DNA of 57,559 nt, taken from Lachnospiraceae bacterium (GTDB taxonomy: Bacteria > Bacillota > Clostridia > Lachnospirales > Lachnospiraceae). Location: NCBI GenBank assembly GCA_017455435.1, contig JAFTAU010000032.1, forward strand, positions 1-57,559, read 5' to 3'. Shown piece after piece: positions 42,993 to 52,385 of this stretch. Positions within the stretch are counted from its first letter, which is position 1. Every line of letters begins with the position of its first letter. The notes beneath the pieces were generated by a model. That model did not search any database, was not told the DNA's origin, and saw only the letters and a program-made list of their open reading frames with translations. The translations under genes and the position numbers were made by a program.

Positions 42993-44261
42993 ATGGCTAA
43001 AGAAAACGACATCCGGACAATTCCTTTCAGCCCGCCAGATATTACAGAGCTGGAGGTGCAGTACGTCACCGATGCTCTCAGATCCGGATGGATTACCACA
43101 GGACCGCGCACAAAGAAATTAGAAAAGCTGATTTCACAGTGGATACACGGCACCGGCAGTGACGACGCCCAAAGGAGTGTGTGCCTTTCTTCTGCAACAG
43201 CTGCTCTTGAGCTGTCGCTGAGACTCCTCGGTATAGGACCTTTTGACGGCGGCAGCGCCGATGACGAGGTCATCACCTGTGCTTATACATATACTGCGTC
43301 TGCATCGACTACGCTTCATGTCGGCGCAAAGATTGTTCTTGTGGACTGCGCATCGGGTGGAGGGACGCTCGAAATGGATTATGACCGTCTTGAGGCTGCA
43401 ATCACCGGACACACGAAAGCAATTGTTCCTGTGGATCTCGGCGGCATCCCCTGCGACTACGACAGAATTTTTGACATTGTCGAGCGTAAAAAGCATCTGT
43501 TCAAGCCGTCTTCAGAGCTTCAGAGGGCTCTCGGACGCATTGCCGTGGTCGCGGATTCGGCTCACGCCTTTGGAGCAAAGTACAAAGGACGTATGATAGG
43601 AGACGTCGCAGACTTTGCGGATTTTTCCTTCCATGCGGTCAAAAACTTTACCGTTGCTGAGGGCGGAACGCTCGTGTGGAGAAGCATTCCCGGTATTTCC
43701 GATGAGGATATACACAAAAAACTTCAGCTTTACAGCCTTCACGGTCAGAGCAGGGATGCTTATTCAAAGACTGAAACGGGTTCATGGGAATATGATATTG
43801 TGGGGCCCTGGTACAATTGCGGCATGACGGATATCAGCGCGGCAATAGGGCTTGCTCAGTTTGAAAGATACCCCGGACTGCTTGCACGCCGCCGCGAGAT
43901 TATAAAGCAGTACGATGCGGCCTTTAAGCCTTTGGGTATTGAGACCCTGGAGCATTATACCGATGAATATGCCTCATCGGGACACCTCTACATTACGCGC
44001 ATCCCGGGTATTGACAGAAAGAGAGCCAATGCCGTCATGAAGGAAATGGCTCAGAGAGGCATTTCCACTAACGTGCATTACAAGCCGCTTCCCATGCATA
44101 CCGCTTACAGGAATATCGGTTTTGACATAAAGGATTACCCGAACTCCTATGCGCGTTTTGAAAACGAAATAACCCTGCCGCTCTACACGCGCCTTTCTGA
44201 TGAAGACGTGGATTGGGTGATTGATAACTATTGCGATATCGTGAGAAACATCAAATGCTGA
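42993..44261 (+). CDS. DegT/DnrJ/EryC1-family sugar aminotransferase
   Basis: A PLP-dependent aminotransferase acting on 4-keto (or 3-keto) nucleotide sugars. The 422-residue protein has the family start IPFSPPDITELEVQYVTDAL, GWITTGPRTKKLE, and the PLP lysine region FSFHAVKNFTVAEGGTL. It is longer than the usual 370-390 because of an insertion at about residues 150-190 (ERKKHLFKPSSELQRALGR). The donor may be the dTDP-4-keto sugar made by RfbB, or the product of CapE-type enzymes. First gene after the island, with its own promoter. Confidence 0.92.
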   Translation: MAKENDIRTIPFSPPDITELEVQYVTDALRSGWITTGPRTKKLEKLISQWIHGTGSDDAQRSVCLSSATAALELSLRLLGIGPFDGGSADDEVITCAYTYTASASTTLHVGAKIVLVDCASGGGTLEMDYDRLEAAITGHTKAIVPVDLGGIPCDYDRIFDIVERKKHLFKPSSELQRALGRIAVVADSAHAFGAKYKGRMIGDVADFADFSFHAVKNFTVAEGGTLVWRSIPGISDEDIHKKLQLYSLHGQSRDAYSKTETGSWEYDIVGPWYNCGMTDISAAIGLAQFERYPGLLARRREIIKQYDAAFKPLGIETLEHYTDEYASSGHLYITRIPGIDRKRANAVMKEMAQRGISTNVHYKPLPMHTAYRNIGFDIKDYPNSYARFENEITLPLYTRLSDEDVDWVIDNYCDIVRNIKC

Positions 44262-44938
44262 AAAGATGGGAAGATTTGCCGGATTTTATGCGAATCCCAC
44301 AGGTCAGGCCTTACTGGGAATCGCTCAGCGAGAAAAAAGGGCGTCTTTTGGTGAAACGCGTCTTTGATATTGTCATCGCCGGCATGCTTCTGTGTATTCT
44401 TTTGATACCGATGCTCGTCATCGCATTTATGATAAAGGCCGATTCGAGAGGACCGGTGTTTTACAGGCATGAAAGAGTCACCGCCTACGGAAGGCGTTTC
44501 AGGATACACAAGTTCCGCACGATGATAAAAGACGCCGAAAACCTCGGTGATACCGTTACTGCCGCAGATGACGCGAGAATAACGCCCATGGGCAAAAAGC
44601 TCAGGCGATACAAGCTCGACGAGCTACCACAGCTTATTGACGTTTTACGCGGAGATATGACTTTCGTGGGAACGAGGCCTGAGGCGGTAAAATACGTGGA
44701 GGCATATCGACCCGGGTATTACGCCACGCTGCTGCTGCCCGCCGGCATCACGTCGGAGGCGTCGATTCGATTCAGAAACGAGGAAAAGCTGCTTTCAAGA
44801 TCCGAAGACGTGGATAAAGCTTATCTTACGCGGATTCTTCCCGAAAAGATGAAGCTCAATCTCGCTTCCATACGGTCGTTCAGTCTTTTGAAAGAGTTTG
44901 TGACGCTGTTAAAAACTATGTTTTTGGTTTTGAGATAA
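44255..44938 (+). CDS. initiating sugar-phosphate transferase (PglC/WcaJ type)
   Basis: This 227-residue enzyme transfers a sugar phosphate from a nucleotide sugar to undecaprenyl phosphate, starting the repeat unit. It is the small single-segment form: one hydrophobic segment after [10 protein letters not shown] (about 32-57), then FRIHKFRTM, and [18 protein letters not shown] followed by TRPE, all family signatures. The N-terminal helices of WcaJ/WbaP are absent. The ATG at 44255 overlaps the aminotransferase end by 7 bases. Confidence 0.92.
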   Translation: MLKRWEDLPDFMRIPQVRPYWESLSEKKGRLLVKRVFDIVIAGMLLCILLIPMLVIAFMIKADSRGPVFYRHERVTAYGRRFRIHKFRTMIKDAENLGDTVTAADDARITPMGKKLRRYKLDELPQLIDVLRGDMTFVGTRPEAVKYVEAYRPGYYATLLLPAGITSEASIRFRNEEKLLSRSEDVDKAYLTRILPEKMKLNLASIRSFSLLKEFVTLLKTMFLVLR

Positions 44939-44951
44939 GAAAGGGGAAAAC

Positions 44952-45839
44952 ATGAAAGGAATTATACTGGCCGGCGGTGCGGGGACCAGGCTTTATCCGT
45001 TGACGATGGTTACGAGCAAGCAGCTCCTTCCCGTCTACGACAAGCCTATGATTTATTATCCGCTGTCCACGCTTATGTTGGCCGGAATCAGGGATATACT
45101 TATTATCAGTACGCCGACGGACACGCCGAGATTTAAAGATCTGATGGGCGACGGGAGCCAGTTTGGATTATCCCTCAGCTACGCGGTGCAGCCATCCCCG
45201 GACGGTCTTGCACAGGCCTTCATCATAGGTGAGGAGTTTATCGGCGACGATGCCTGTGCCATGATTCTCGGGGACAACATTTTTTACGGCAACGGCTTTC
45301 GCTCTATGCTCAAGGATGCGGCGCATAACGCGGCTGAAAACGGCAGATCGACGGTGTTTGGATACTTTGTCAACGATCCTGAGAGATTCGGCATCGTGGC
45401 TTTTGACGAAAACGGAAAAGCAACCAGCATAGAAGAAAAGCCCGCCCATCCGAAATCTAATTTTGCCGTAACGGGTCTGTATTTTTACCCCGCGGGAGTT
45501 TCGGAAAGAGCAAAGAGGGTCGAGCCCTCCGTCAGGGGAGAATTGGAGATAACCTCTCTCAACGCCGAATATCTGGAGGACGGTCTCCTCGACGTAAAGA
45601 CTCTCGGCAGAGGCTTCGCGTGGCTCGATACCGGTACCGTTGAGTCTCTTTTGGATGCGTCGGATTTTATCAGTATGATAGAAAAACGCCAGGGGATCAC
45701 TATCTCCGCTCCTGAGGAAATAGCATTTATAAATCGTTGGATTGACAGGGAACAGTTGCTGGAATCCGCAAAAAGATACGGAAAAAGCCCTTACGGCCAC
45801 CACCTTAAATCGGTCGCCGAAGGCAAATATATTTATTGA
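44952..45839 (+). CDS. rfbA: glucose-1-phosphate thymidylyltransferase
   Basis: RfbA (RmlA) makes dTDP-glucose from glucose 1-phosphate and dTTP. The nucleotide-binding loop [16 protein letters not shown], the segment [20 protein letters not shown] and the sugar-binding GLYFYP are intact. Length, 295 residues, is normal. It is followed by rfbC and rfbB, so the product is used locally. AAAGGGG precedes the ATG. Confidence 0.96.
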   Translation: MKGIILAGGAGTRLYPLTMVTSKQLLPVYDKPMIYYPLSTLMLAGIRDILIISTPTDTPRFKDLMGDGSQFGLSLSYAVQPSPDGLAQAFIIGEEFIGDDACAMILGDNIFYGNGFRSMLKDAAHNAAENGRSTVFGYFVNDPERFGIVAFDENGKATSIEEKPAHPKSNFAVTGLYFYPAGVSERAKRVEPSVRGELEITSLNAEYLEDGLLDVKTLGRGFAWLDTGTVESLLDASDFISMIEKRQGITISAPEEIAFINRWIDREQLLESAKRYGKSPYGHHLKSVAEGKYIY

Positions 45840-45847
45840 GGTCAGAT

Positions 45848-46405
45848 ATGGCACAGATTACTCTTGAACAGAACGTCGGAGGAATAAAAGGACTCTGCGT
45901 CATCACTCCGGCAGTTCACGGAGACGAAAGAGGATATTTTTTCGAGTCATATAATTCTGCTGACATGGCGGAATTTGGAATAGACATAGTTTTTGTACAG
46001 GACAATCAGTCCATGAGTGCAAAGGGAGTGCTGAGGGGGCTTCATTACCAAAAACATCACTCGCAGACAAAGCTCGTGCGTGTCATCAGCGGCAGCGTGT
46101 ATGACGTCGCCGTGGATCTGCGAAAAAACAGTCCCACATATGGCAGGTATTACGGCATCGTTCTTTCCGCCGAAAATAAAAAGCAGTTTTTAATTCCAAA
46201 AGGCTTTGCACATGGTTTCCAGGTGCTTTCACCCATGGCGGAGTTCTGTTATAAATGCGATGATTTTTATCATCCGGACGATGAGGGCGGCCTCGCATGG
46301 AATGATCCCGATATAGGAATTGATTGGCCCGAAACGGAAAACGTCATTATAAGTGCAAAAGATAAGATTAATCCCTTTTTCAGGAATCTGAAACTTGATT
46401 TTTAA
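45848..46405 (+). CDS. rfbC: dTDP-4-dehydrorhamnose 3,5-epimerase
   Basis: RfbC (RmlC) epimerises C3 and C5 of dTDP-4-keto-6-deoxyglucose. The 185-residue cupin has the start IKGLCVITPAVHGDERGYFFES-like block, the catalytic His in LRGLHYQ and the partner region FAHGFQVLS. The ATG at 45848 is preferred, with TGAGG upstream; a TTG at 45836 overlaps the rfbA end. No rfbD reductase, needed for dTDP-L-rhamnose, is in the window. Confidence 0.94.
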   Translation: MAQITLEQNVGGIKGLCVITPAVHGDERGYFFESYNSADMAEFGIDIVFVQDNQSMSAKGVLRGLHYQKHHSQTKLVRVISGSVYDVAVDLRKNSPTYGRYYGIVLSAENKKQFLIPKGFAHGFQVLSPMAEFCYKCDDFYHPDDEGGLAWNDPDIGIDWPETENVIISAKDKINPFFRNLKLDF

Positions 46406-46419
46406 CGGAGACGGAGAGC

Positions 46420-47439
46420 ATGACAATTATAGTAACCGGCGGAGCCGGATTTATAGGTTCTAATTTTATCTTTCATATGTTAAAGGCGCATCAGGGTTAC
46501 AGGATAGTGTGCCTCGACAAGCTTACCTATGCCGGGAACCTGAGCACTCTGAGCGGCATAATGAACGAGCCGAATTTCCGCTTTGTCAAAGCGGACATCT
46601 GCGACAGGGAGGCTGTTTACGCCCTGTTTGAAGAGGAACATCCCGATATCGTGGTAAATTTTGCCGCGGAGAGCCATGTGGACCGCAGCATAGAAGACCC
46701 TTCGGTCTTCCTTCAGACCAATATCATCGGCACATCGGTGCTGATGGACGCCTGCCGCCGCTTTGGCATAAAGAGATATCATCAGGTCAGCACGGACGAG
46801 GTCTACGGCGATCTGCCTCTGGACAGACCGGATCTTTTCTTCACCGAAGAAACGCCGCTTCACACGTCGTCTCCGTACAGCAGCAGCAAGGCGGCCGCGG
46901 ATTTATTGGTAATGGCTTACCACCGCACCTATGGCCTTCCGGTCACTATCAGCCGCTGCTCAAACAATTACGGCCCCTATCATTTCCCGGAAAAGCTTAT
47001 TCCGCTGATGATAGCCAATTGTCTGGCTGACAAGCCTCTTCCCGTTTACGGACAGGGAATAAACGTCCGCGACTGGCTCTACGTGGAGGATCACTGCAAG
47101 GCGATAGATCTCATTATCCACAAAGGCCGTGAGGGCGAGGTCTACAACGTGGGCGGACATAACGAAATGCGCAATATTGATATCGTTAAGCTTATATGCA
47201 AAGAGCTCGGAAAGCCCGAAAGCCTGATAACATACGTGACTGACAGAAAAGGCCACGATATGAGATACGCCATCGACCCGGCCAAGATTCACAACGAGCT
47301 CGGCTGGCTGCCGGAGACGAATTTCGCTGACGGCATCAAAAAGACGATAGCATGGTATCTCGACAACCGTGACTGGTGGGAAGAGATAATCAGCGGTGAG
47401 TATCAGAACTACTACGAGAAAATGTACGCGGACAGATAG
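46420..47439 (+). CDS. rfbB: dTDP-glucose 4,6-dehydratase
   Basis: RfbB (RmlB) converts dTDP-glucose to dTDP-4-keto-6-deoxyglucose with bound NAD. The 339-residue short-chain dehydrogenase has VTGGAGFIGSNFI, the STDEVYGD motif with catalytic Asp and Glu, and YSSSKAAAD with the Tyr and Lys. Length and motifs are normal. Its product can go to RfbC or to the DegT aminotransferase encoded upstream. Confidence 0.96.
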   Translation: MTIIVTGGAGFIGSNFIFHMLKAHQGYRIVCLDKLTYAGNLSTLSGIMNEPNFRFVKADICDREAVYALFEEEHPDIVVNFAAESHVDRSIEDPSVFLQTNIIGTSVLMDACRRFGIKRYHQVSTDEVYGDLPLDRPDLFFTEETPLHTSSPYSSSKAAADLLVMAYHRTYGLPVTISRCSNNYGPYHFPEKLIPLMIANCLADKPLPVYGQGINVRDWLYVEDHCKAIDLIIHKGREGEVYNVGGHNEMRNIDIVKLICKELGKPESLITYVTDRKGHDMRYAIDPAKIHNELGWLPETNFADGIKKTIAWYLDNRDWWEEIISGEYQNYYEKMYADR

Positions 47440-47466
47440 TCGGATTTATTATTAGGGACGGAGAAA

Positions 47467-48555
47467 ATGAAGCGTTGCTGGGTAGAAATTGATTTAAACG
47501 CACTGAGAAACAACTATCGCGTTTATAAATCACTCCTTAGGGATGATATGAAGATAATGGCCGTGGTAAAGGCGGACGCCTACGGACACGGCGATGTGGA
47601 AGTGGCGCGAGCTCTCATGCAGGAGGGCTGCACAGACTTTGCTGTATCCAATATCAATGAGGCCGTCGGGCTTCGCGAGAGTGGAGTAAAGGGACAGATA
47701 CTGATCCTTGGTTACACCCCTGCGTCTATGGCGGCGGAGCTTGTAAAGTATGATATCACTCAGGCGCTTTTGTCAGAGGAACATGCCCGGGCATTGGCCG
47801 ATACGGGTATAAAGGGAATAAAGACCCAGTTTGCGATTGACACCGGAATGAACCGCATCGGTCTTGACGCGGACGAGCCGGATGACTGTGAGTCTCTCAT
47901 CCGCCGCTTTGGCAATTGTTTCGAGATGACAGGTGTCTTCACGCATCTGTGCGCCGCCGATACCCCCAGCGAGCAGACGTTTACGGACGGACAGATATCA
48001 AAGTTCAAAAACGTGGTTTCCCGCATTAAAGATATGAATCTGCCATATATTCACTGCATGAATTCCGCGGGCGGATTGTGGCAGGAGCCTTACGGCTGTT
48101 TCGCGAGGCTGGGCATCGTGCTTTATGGGATTAAGCCTGATATCGAAAATGAAATGCCAAAAGGAATCAGGCAAGTCATGAAATGGAAATCGGTGGTTTC
48201 CATGGTAAAGGATGTGCACGCAGGTGAGAGCATTGGCTACGGCCGCGAGTACAAGGTTTTCCGTGAGATGCGCGTGGCCACTGTTCCGGTAGGATACGCT
48301 GACGGCTTTAACCGCCTGCTTTCCGGCAGAGGGAAGGTGTTTATCGCCGGAAAACCCGCAAAGGTTCTTGGCCGTGTCTGTATGGATCAGATCATGGTGG
48401 ACGTTAGCGACATTCCTGAGGCAAAATATGAGGCCGAAGTGGAGCTTATCGGCGAGCATTATGACGCGGACGCCATGGCTTCCGAAATCGGAGTTATAGG
48501 CTATACCATCGTTTGCAATATCAGCAAGCGTGTAGATAGGGTTTACATAAACTGA
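47467..48555 (+). CDS. alr: alanine racemase
   Basis: Alr interconverts L- and D-alanine with PLP. The 362-residue protein has the PLP lysine (K35) in AVVKADAYGHG and the catalytic Tyr of the second domain in ESIGYGREYKV. Length is normal and there is no membrane domain, so it is not a VanT-type serine racemase. It is followed, after a repeat-filled gap, by the D-Ala ligase gene, so the two probably supply peptidoglycan. Their place inside a polysaccharide locus is unusual. Confidence 0.95.
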   Translation: MKRCWVEIDLNALRNNYRVYKSLLRDDMKIMAVVKADAYGHGDVEVARALMQEGCTDFAVSNINEAVGLRESGVKGQILILGYTPASMAAELVKYDITQALLSEEHARALADTGIKGIKTQFAIDTGMNRIGLDADEPDDCESLIRRFGNCFEMTGVFTHLCAADTPSEQTFTDGQISKFKNVVSRIKDMNLPYIHCMNSAGGLWQEPYGCFARLGIVLYGIKPDIENEMPKGIRQVMKWKSVVSMVKDVHAGESIGYGREYKVFREMRVATVPVGYADGFNRLLSGRGKVFIAGKPAKVLGRVCMDQIMVDVSDIPEAKYEAEVELIGEHYDADAMASEIGVIGYTIVCNISKRVDRVYIN

Positions 48556-48564
48556 AAACCGGGC

Positions 48565-48590
48565 GCATCATCGGAACATTCCGATGATGC
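48565..48590. repeat. palindrome 1 of the alr-ddl gap
   Basis: GCATCATCGGAA, CA, TTCCGATGATGC is a perfect inverted repeat of 12 bases. It lies 10 bases after alr and might also act as a terminator, though no T-run follows. Confidence 0.85.
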
Positions 48591-48711
48591 AAACAATAAA
48601 GCCGAAAGTCCTTAGCGAAAAGTGACCGCGTTTGGGCGCTGGCCGAATGCTGTCTGAGGCCGCTTGCAACAACAAGCACTTCAAAAAGCAAGCGGCCGAG
48701 TTCTTTCGGAC

Positions 48712-48886
48712 AAGCCCTGCTTTTTCGCGGGTGCTTTGAGCTTAGTACTTTCGAGCCCGTTTGCATCACGGAATGCTCCGATGGTGCAAACGAGTTTGCG
48801 GGAATAAGCCGTGTTTTTTCGCAAGTGCTTTGAACTTAGTGCTTTCAAGCCCGTTTGCATCATCGGAATGCTCCGAGGATGCAAAT
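48712..48886 (+). repeat. tandem pair of 80-base units each ending in a palindrome
   Basis: Unit A (48712-48791) and unit B (48806-48886) are similar over their whole length, offset by 94-95 bases, sharing words such as GTGCTTTGA, CTTAGT and AGCCCGTTTGCATCA. Each ends in an inverted repeat (48759-48791 and 48853-48886) with GCATCA, CGGA, ATGC, TCCG as core, related to palindrome 1. Confidence 0.85.
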
Positions 48887-48915
48887 AAGAGGTTATCGAT
48901 AAGGAGCAAATAAAA

Positions 48916-49860
48916 ATGGATATAAAAACGGCAAAAATACTCGTAGTTATGGGGGGGACGTCCTCCGAAAGAGACATTTCCCTGATGAGCGGAAATGCTG
49001 TGCTTGAGGCGCTTAAAGGCAGGGGCTTAAACGCCGGGGGCTTTGTGCTCGATGGCGGCAACGCCGCACAGATACTTCAGAAAAACCCGGACTGTGTATT
49101 TATCGCACTTCACGGCAAGGGCGGAGAGGACGGCACCATTCAGGGGATGCTGGAAATAGCAGGAATACCTTATACCGGCTCGGGAGTAGCCGGCAGCGCT
49201 GTCTGTATGAACAAGGTTCTCTCAAAAAAAATCCTTGCGGAGAGCGGAGTTCGTACGGCACGCTATATCAGCGTCTCGCCGGGCGATGATTTTTGTGCGG
49301 AGGAGCTTGCCAGAAACGCGATTGACAGATTTGGACTGCCTCTTGTAATAAAGGCTTCCTGCCAGGGCTCCAGCGTGGGAGTTGAGATTGTCCGTGAAGA
49401 AACAGAAGTTTCCGGAGCTATAAAGCGGGTTTATGAATATGACAAAGAACTTCTGATAGAAGAATTTCTTCCCGGAAAAGAGCTTACAGTTCCCCTGCTT
49501 CAAAAGCCTGACGGCCTGTTTGCTTTTCCGATAATCGAGATAGTTTCCGAAAACGAGTTTTATGATTTTGAATCGAAGTATCAACCGGGGATGAGTCACC
49601 ACATTATTCCGGCGCGGATACCTGAGGAGACCGCGGCAGAGGCCGTGGAGCTTGCGAAAAAAGCCTATATCTGCCTGAACTGCGGCGGACTGACGAGGGT
49701 GGATTTGATGCTTGGCCCTGATGGAGAGCCTTACGTTGTGGAGCTGAATACCATTCCCGGGATGACCGCCACCAGCCTTGTGCCCGACTCGGCGGCCGCT
49801 ATAGGCATCGGCTTTGGCGAACTGACCGAAATGATAATCAGGGCAGCCATAGAGAAATAA
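48916..49860 (+). CDS. ddl: D-alanine--D-alanine ligase
   Basis: Ddl joins two D-alanines with ATP for the peptidoglycan stem. The 314-residue ATP-grasp enzyme starts with VVMGGTSSERDISLMSG. The active-site segments include SCQGSSVGVEIV (Ser) and FYDFESKYQPG (the Tyr/Lys region typical of D-Ala-D-Ala rather than D-Ala-D-Lac ligases). The end is LNTIPGMTATSLVP. Length is normal. AAGGAG precedes the ATG. Confidence 0.95.
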   Translation: MDIKTAKILVVMGGTSSERDISLMSGNAVLEALKGRGLNAGGFVLDGGNAAQILQKNPDCVFIALHGKGGEDGTIQGMLEIAGIPYTGSGVAGSAVCMNKVLSKKILAESGVRTARYISVSPGDDFCAEELARNAIDRFGLPLVIKASCQGSSVGVEIVREETEVSGAIKRVYEYDKELLIEEFLPGKELTVPLLQKPDGLFAFPIIEIVSENEFYDFESKYQPGMSHHIIPARIPEETAAEAVELAKKAYICLNCGGLTRVDLMLGPDGEPYVVELNTIPGMTATSLVPDSAAAIGIGFGELTEMIIRAAIEK

Positions 49861-49873
49861 GCCCGGCCGTTTA

Positions 49874-49902
49874 TTGCAAAAAATCACCAAAAATAGTATA
49901 AT
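49874..49902 (+). promoter_or_regulatory. promoter of asnS
   Basis: TTGCAA (49874-49879) and a perfect TATAAT (49897-49902) are 17 bases apart. The leader of about 33 bases is too short for a T-box. Confidence 0.7.
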
Positions 49903-49941
49903 TTCCGAATATTATTTTTTGAAAAGGAAGGGAGAACATAA

Positions 49942-51312
49942 ATGAAACACATCGACGTAAAGCAGATTTTTGAAGAGCCCGCCTTCGGCGGCGAAGTTAC
50001 CGTATGCGGCTGGGTCCGCACGGCGAGAGATTCAAAAAATGTGGCTTTTATCGAGCTTAATGACGGCACGAGCCTTCCTCATATTCAGATAGTAATAGAC
50101 AAATCGGGAAATACGAATTGTGACGCGGAAGCCATGAGGCTCGGAACATCCGTAAAGGTTACCGGAACCGTAGTGGAGGGGCGCGAGGGAAAACCCGAGA
50201 TTAACGCAAAAGAAGTTTCCGTTATAGGAACCTGTCCCCTCGAATATCCGCTTCAGAAAAAGCGCCATACGCTTGAATTCCTTCGTACTATGCCCCATCT
50301 TCGTGGAAGGACGAACACATTTAACGCCGTTATGCGCGTGCGCTCTGTCCTGGCAGAAGCCATTCACACATATTTCCAGGAGCGCAATTACGTCTACGTC
50401 AACACCCCTCTTATCACGGGCAGTGACTGCGAGGGCGCGGGCGAGATGTTCCAGGTCACCACGATAGGTTATTCGGATGGGTTTAAAAACGCCGAAGAAT
50501 ACTATGCCGCTGACTTTTTCGGGCAGAGAGCCGGCCTGTCAGTTTCCGGACAGCTCGAGGGTGAAATGGCAGCTATGGCCATGGGAAAGATATATACCTT
50601 CGGACCCAGCTTCCGCGCAGAGAATTCCAACACGCCAAAGCATCTTGCAGAGTTCTGGCATGTGGAGCCGGAAGTTGCCTTTGCCGAGCTTCCCGATGTT
50701 ATAGAAATCGCGGAGGATATGCTAAAGCATGTAATCGGCACACTGCTTGAAAAATGCCCGGACGAGATGGCTTTCTTTGACAGGCATTTTGAAAACGGCA
50801 TTATAGAGCGCCTTCGCGATCTGATCTCGCATAAGTTTGCCACAATTACCTATACCGAGGCGATAGAAGAACTCAAAAAATCCGGCGAGCAGTTTGTTTA
50901 TCCCGTGGAATGGGGGCTGGACCTGCAGACCGAACACGAGAGATATATTTCAGAAAAAGTATTCGGGCGCGCGGTCTTTGTAACCGATTATCCTAAAGAA
51001 ATCAAATCATTTTACATGAAACAGAATCCCGATGGGAAGACGGTAGCGGCAGTGGACTTGCTGGTTCCCGGAGTAGGAGAGATTATCGGAGGCAGCGAGA
51101 GAGAGGCCGATTATGACAGGCTTGTCGCGGCGATGGAAGATCGCGGTATGGATATGTCGCCTTACGGAGACTATCTGGATCTTCGCAGGTACGGCTCCGT
51201 GCCTCACGGCGGCTTCGGTCTCGGCTTTGAAAGGCTCATTATGTATGTCACCGGAGTACAGAACATCCGCGACGTGATACTGTTCCCGAGAACTGTAGGC
51301 GGAATCAGATAA
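49942..51312 (+). CDS. asnS: asparagine--tRNA ligase
   Basis: This class II aminoacyl-tRNA synthetase charges tRNA-Asn with asparagine. The N-terminal OB-fold anticodon domain covers about residues 1-110 (EVTVCGWVRTARDSKNVAFI). Motif 2 lies in FGPSFRAENSNTPKHLAEFW and motif 3 in GFGLGFERLIMYVTG; the ending DVILFPRTVGGI is AsnRS-like. Length, 456 residues, is normal. The gene has its own promoter and is followed after 56 bases by asnA, which makes its amino acid. Confidence 0.96.
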   Translation: MKHIDVKQIFEEPAFGGEVTVCGWVRTARDSKNVAFIELNDGTSLPHIQIVIDKSGNTNCDAEAMRLGTSVKVTGTVVEGREGKPEINAKEVSVIGTCPLEYPLQKKRHTLEFLRTMPHLRGRTNTFNAVMRVRSVLAEAIHTYFQERNYVYVNTPLITGSDCEGAGEMFQVTTIGYSDGFKNAEEYYAADFFGQRAGLSVSGQLEGEMAAMAMGKIYTFGPSFRAENSNTPKHLAEFWHVEPEVAFAELPDVIEIAEDMLKHVIGTLLEKCPDEMAFFDRHFENGIIERLRDLISHKFATITYTEAIEELKKSGEQFVYPVEWGLDLQTEHERYISEKVFGRAVFVTDYPKEIKSFYMKQNPDGKTVAAVDLLVPGVGEIIGGSEREADYDRLVAAMEDRGMDMSPYGDYLDLRRYGSVPHGGFGLGFERLIMYVTGVQNIRDVILFPRTVGGIR

Positions 51313-51368
51313 AAACCCTGACGGCAACAGGGCATTTTCTAAAAAAGGAAGTTTGAGGAGGTAATACA

Positions 51369-52376
51369 ATGGGTGAATTGTTTATTCCCGACGGCTACAA
51401 ATCGGCATTATCGCTTAGAGAAACACAGCACGCGATAAAATATGTAAAGGACACGTTTCAGAAAGCGCTGGCTTTCGCGGTCACTCTTGACAGAGTTACC
51501 GCGCCGCTGATTGTCAGAAAGGACAGCGGCATTAACGACGATCTGAACGGCGTCGAGCGAAAAGTGGATTTTGACATCAGACTTGACGGTACTGAGGCGG
51601 AGGTCGTGCAATCCCTCGCAAAATGGAAGAGAATGGCGCTCTACCGTTACGGTTACCGCGCAGGCGAAGGCATCTACACCGATATGAATGCCATCCGCCG
51701 CGATGACGAAATGGACAACACTCACTCCATATATGTGGATCAGTGGGATTGGGAAAAAGTCATCACACGCGACCAGCGCACCGTCGAATACTTAAAGGAA
51801 ACAGTCGTATCCATCGTCAAAGCAATTGTTTATACCAAAAGACAGGTCAGGATGCGCTACCCGGCGCTGAGCGCCCGCGTCTGCGAGGAGCCTTTCTTTA
51901 TTACTACGCAGGAACTGCTTGATATGTATCCCGATATGACTGCAAAGCAGCGCGAAAGAGCTATAACAAAAGAATACGGAACCGTATTTTTGATGCAGAT
52001 AGGAAAAATGCTCTCAAACGGCGAAAAGCATGACGGCAGGGCTCCTGACTATGACGACTGGGAGCTCAACGGCGATATCCTCTTCTGGGACGACGTTCTG
52101 GATAATGCAATAGAGATTTCCTCGATGGGCATCAGAGTTGATGCAGAATCTCTAAAGAGCCAGCTTGCGGCCTGCGGCGCAGAGGATCGCATGCGTTTTG
52201 ATTATCACAAGATGATAGCGGACGGCACACTTCCTCTCACCATCGGCGGCGGTATCGGACAGAGCAGGCTCTGCATGTTCCTGCTCGAAAAGGCTCATGT
52301 CGGCGAGGTTCAGAACTCCGTGTGGCCGGAAGAGATGATAAAGGTCTGCAAAAAGAACGGAATCAATTTTCTGTAA
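51369..52376 (+). CDS. asnA: aspartate--ammonia ligase (asparagine synthetase A)
   Basis: AsnA makes asparagine from aspartate, ammonia and ATP; its fold is related to class II synthetases. The 335-residue protein has ETQHAIKYVKDTFQKAL, the active-site block GINDDLNGVERKVDFD and the C-terminal GGGIGQSRLCMFLL. Length is normal. GAGGAGG precedes the ATG. The asnS-asnA pair couples asparagine supply and use. Confidence 0.96.
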   Translation: MGELFIPDGYKSALSLRETQHAIKYVKDTFQKALAFAVTLDRVTAPLIVRKDSGINDDLNGVERKVDFDIRLDGTEAEVVQSLAKWKRMALYRYGYRAGEGIYTDMNAIRRDDEMDNTHSIYVDQWDWEKVITRDQRTVEYLKETVVSIVKAIVYTKRQVRMRYPALSARVCEEPFFITTQELLDMYPDMTAKQRERAITKEYGTVFLMQIGKMLSNGEKHDGRAPDYDDWELNGDILFWDDVLDNAIEISSMGIRVDAESLKSQLAACGAEDRMRFDYHKMIADGTLPLTIGGGIGQSRLCMFLLEKAHVGEVQNSVWPEEMIKVCKKNGINFL

Positions 52377-52385
52377 TATTATTTA

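Larger units (their letters stand above)
48556..48915. other. repeat-filled gap between alr and ddl
   Basis: These 360 bases hold no supported gene on either strand. They hold three related palindromes, one further perfect hairpin (48658-48667 with 48688-48697, GGCCGCTTGC and its complement) and a tandem pair of 80-base units. AAGGAG before the ddl start closes the region. No T-box or riboswitch is recognised. Confidence 0.8.

Noticed and set aside
48565-48886. CRISPR array
   Set aside because: The repeats are few, imperfect and palindromic, with unit lengths of about 80 bases and no regular unique spacers; no cas gene is nearby.
49861-49941. T-box regulator before asnS
   Set aside because: The promoter is only about 40 bases before the start codon, far too short for a T-box, and no T-box sequence is seen.
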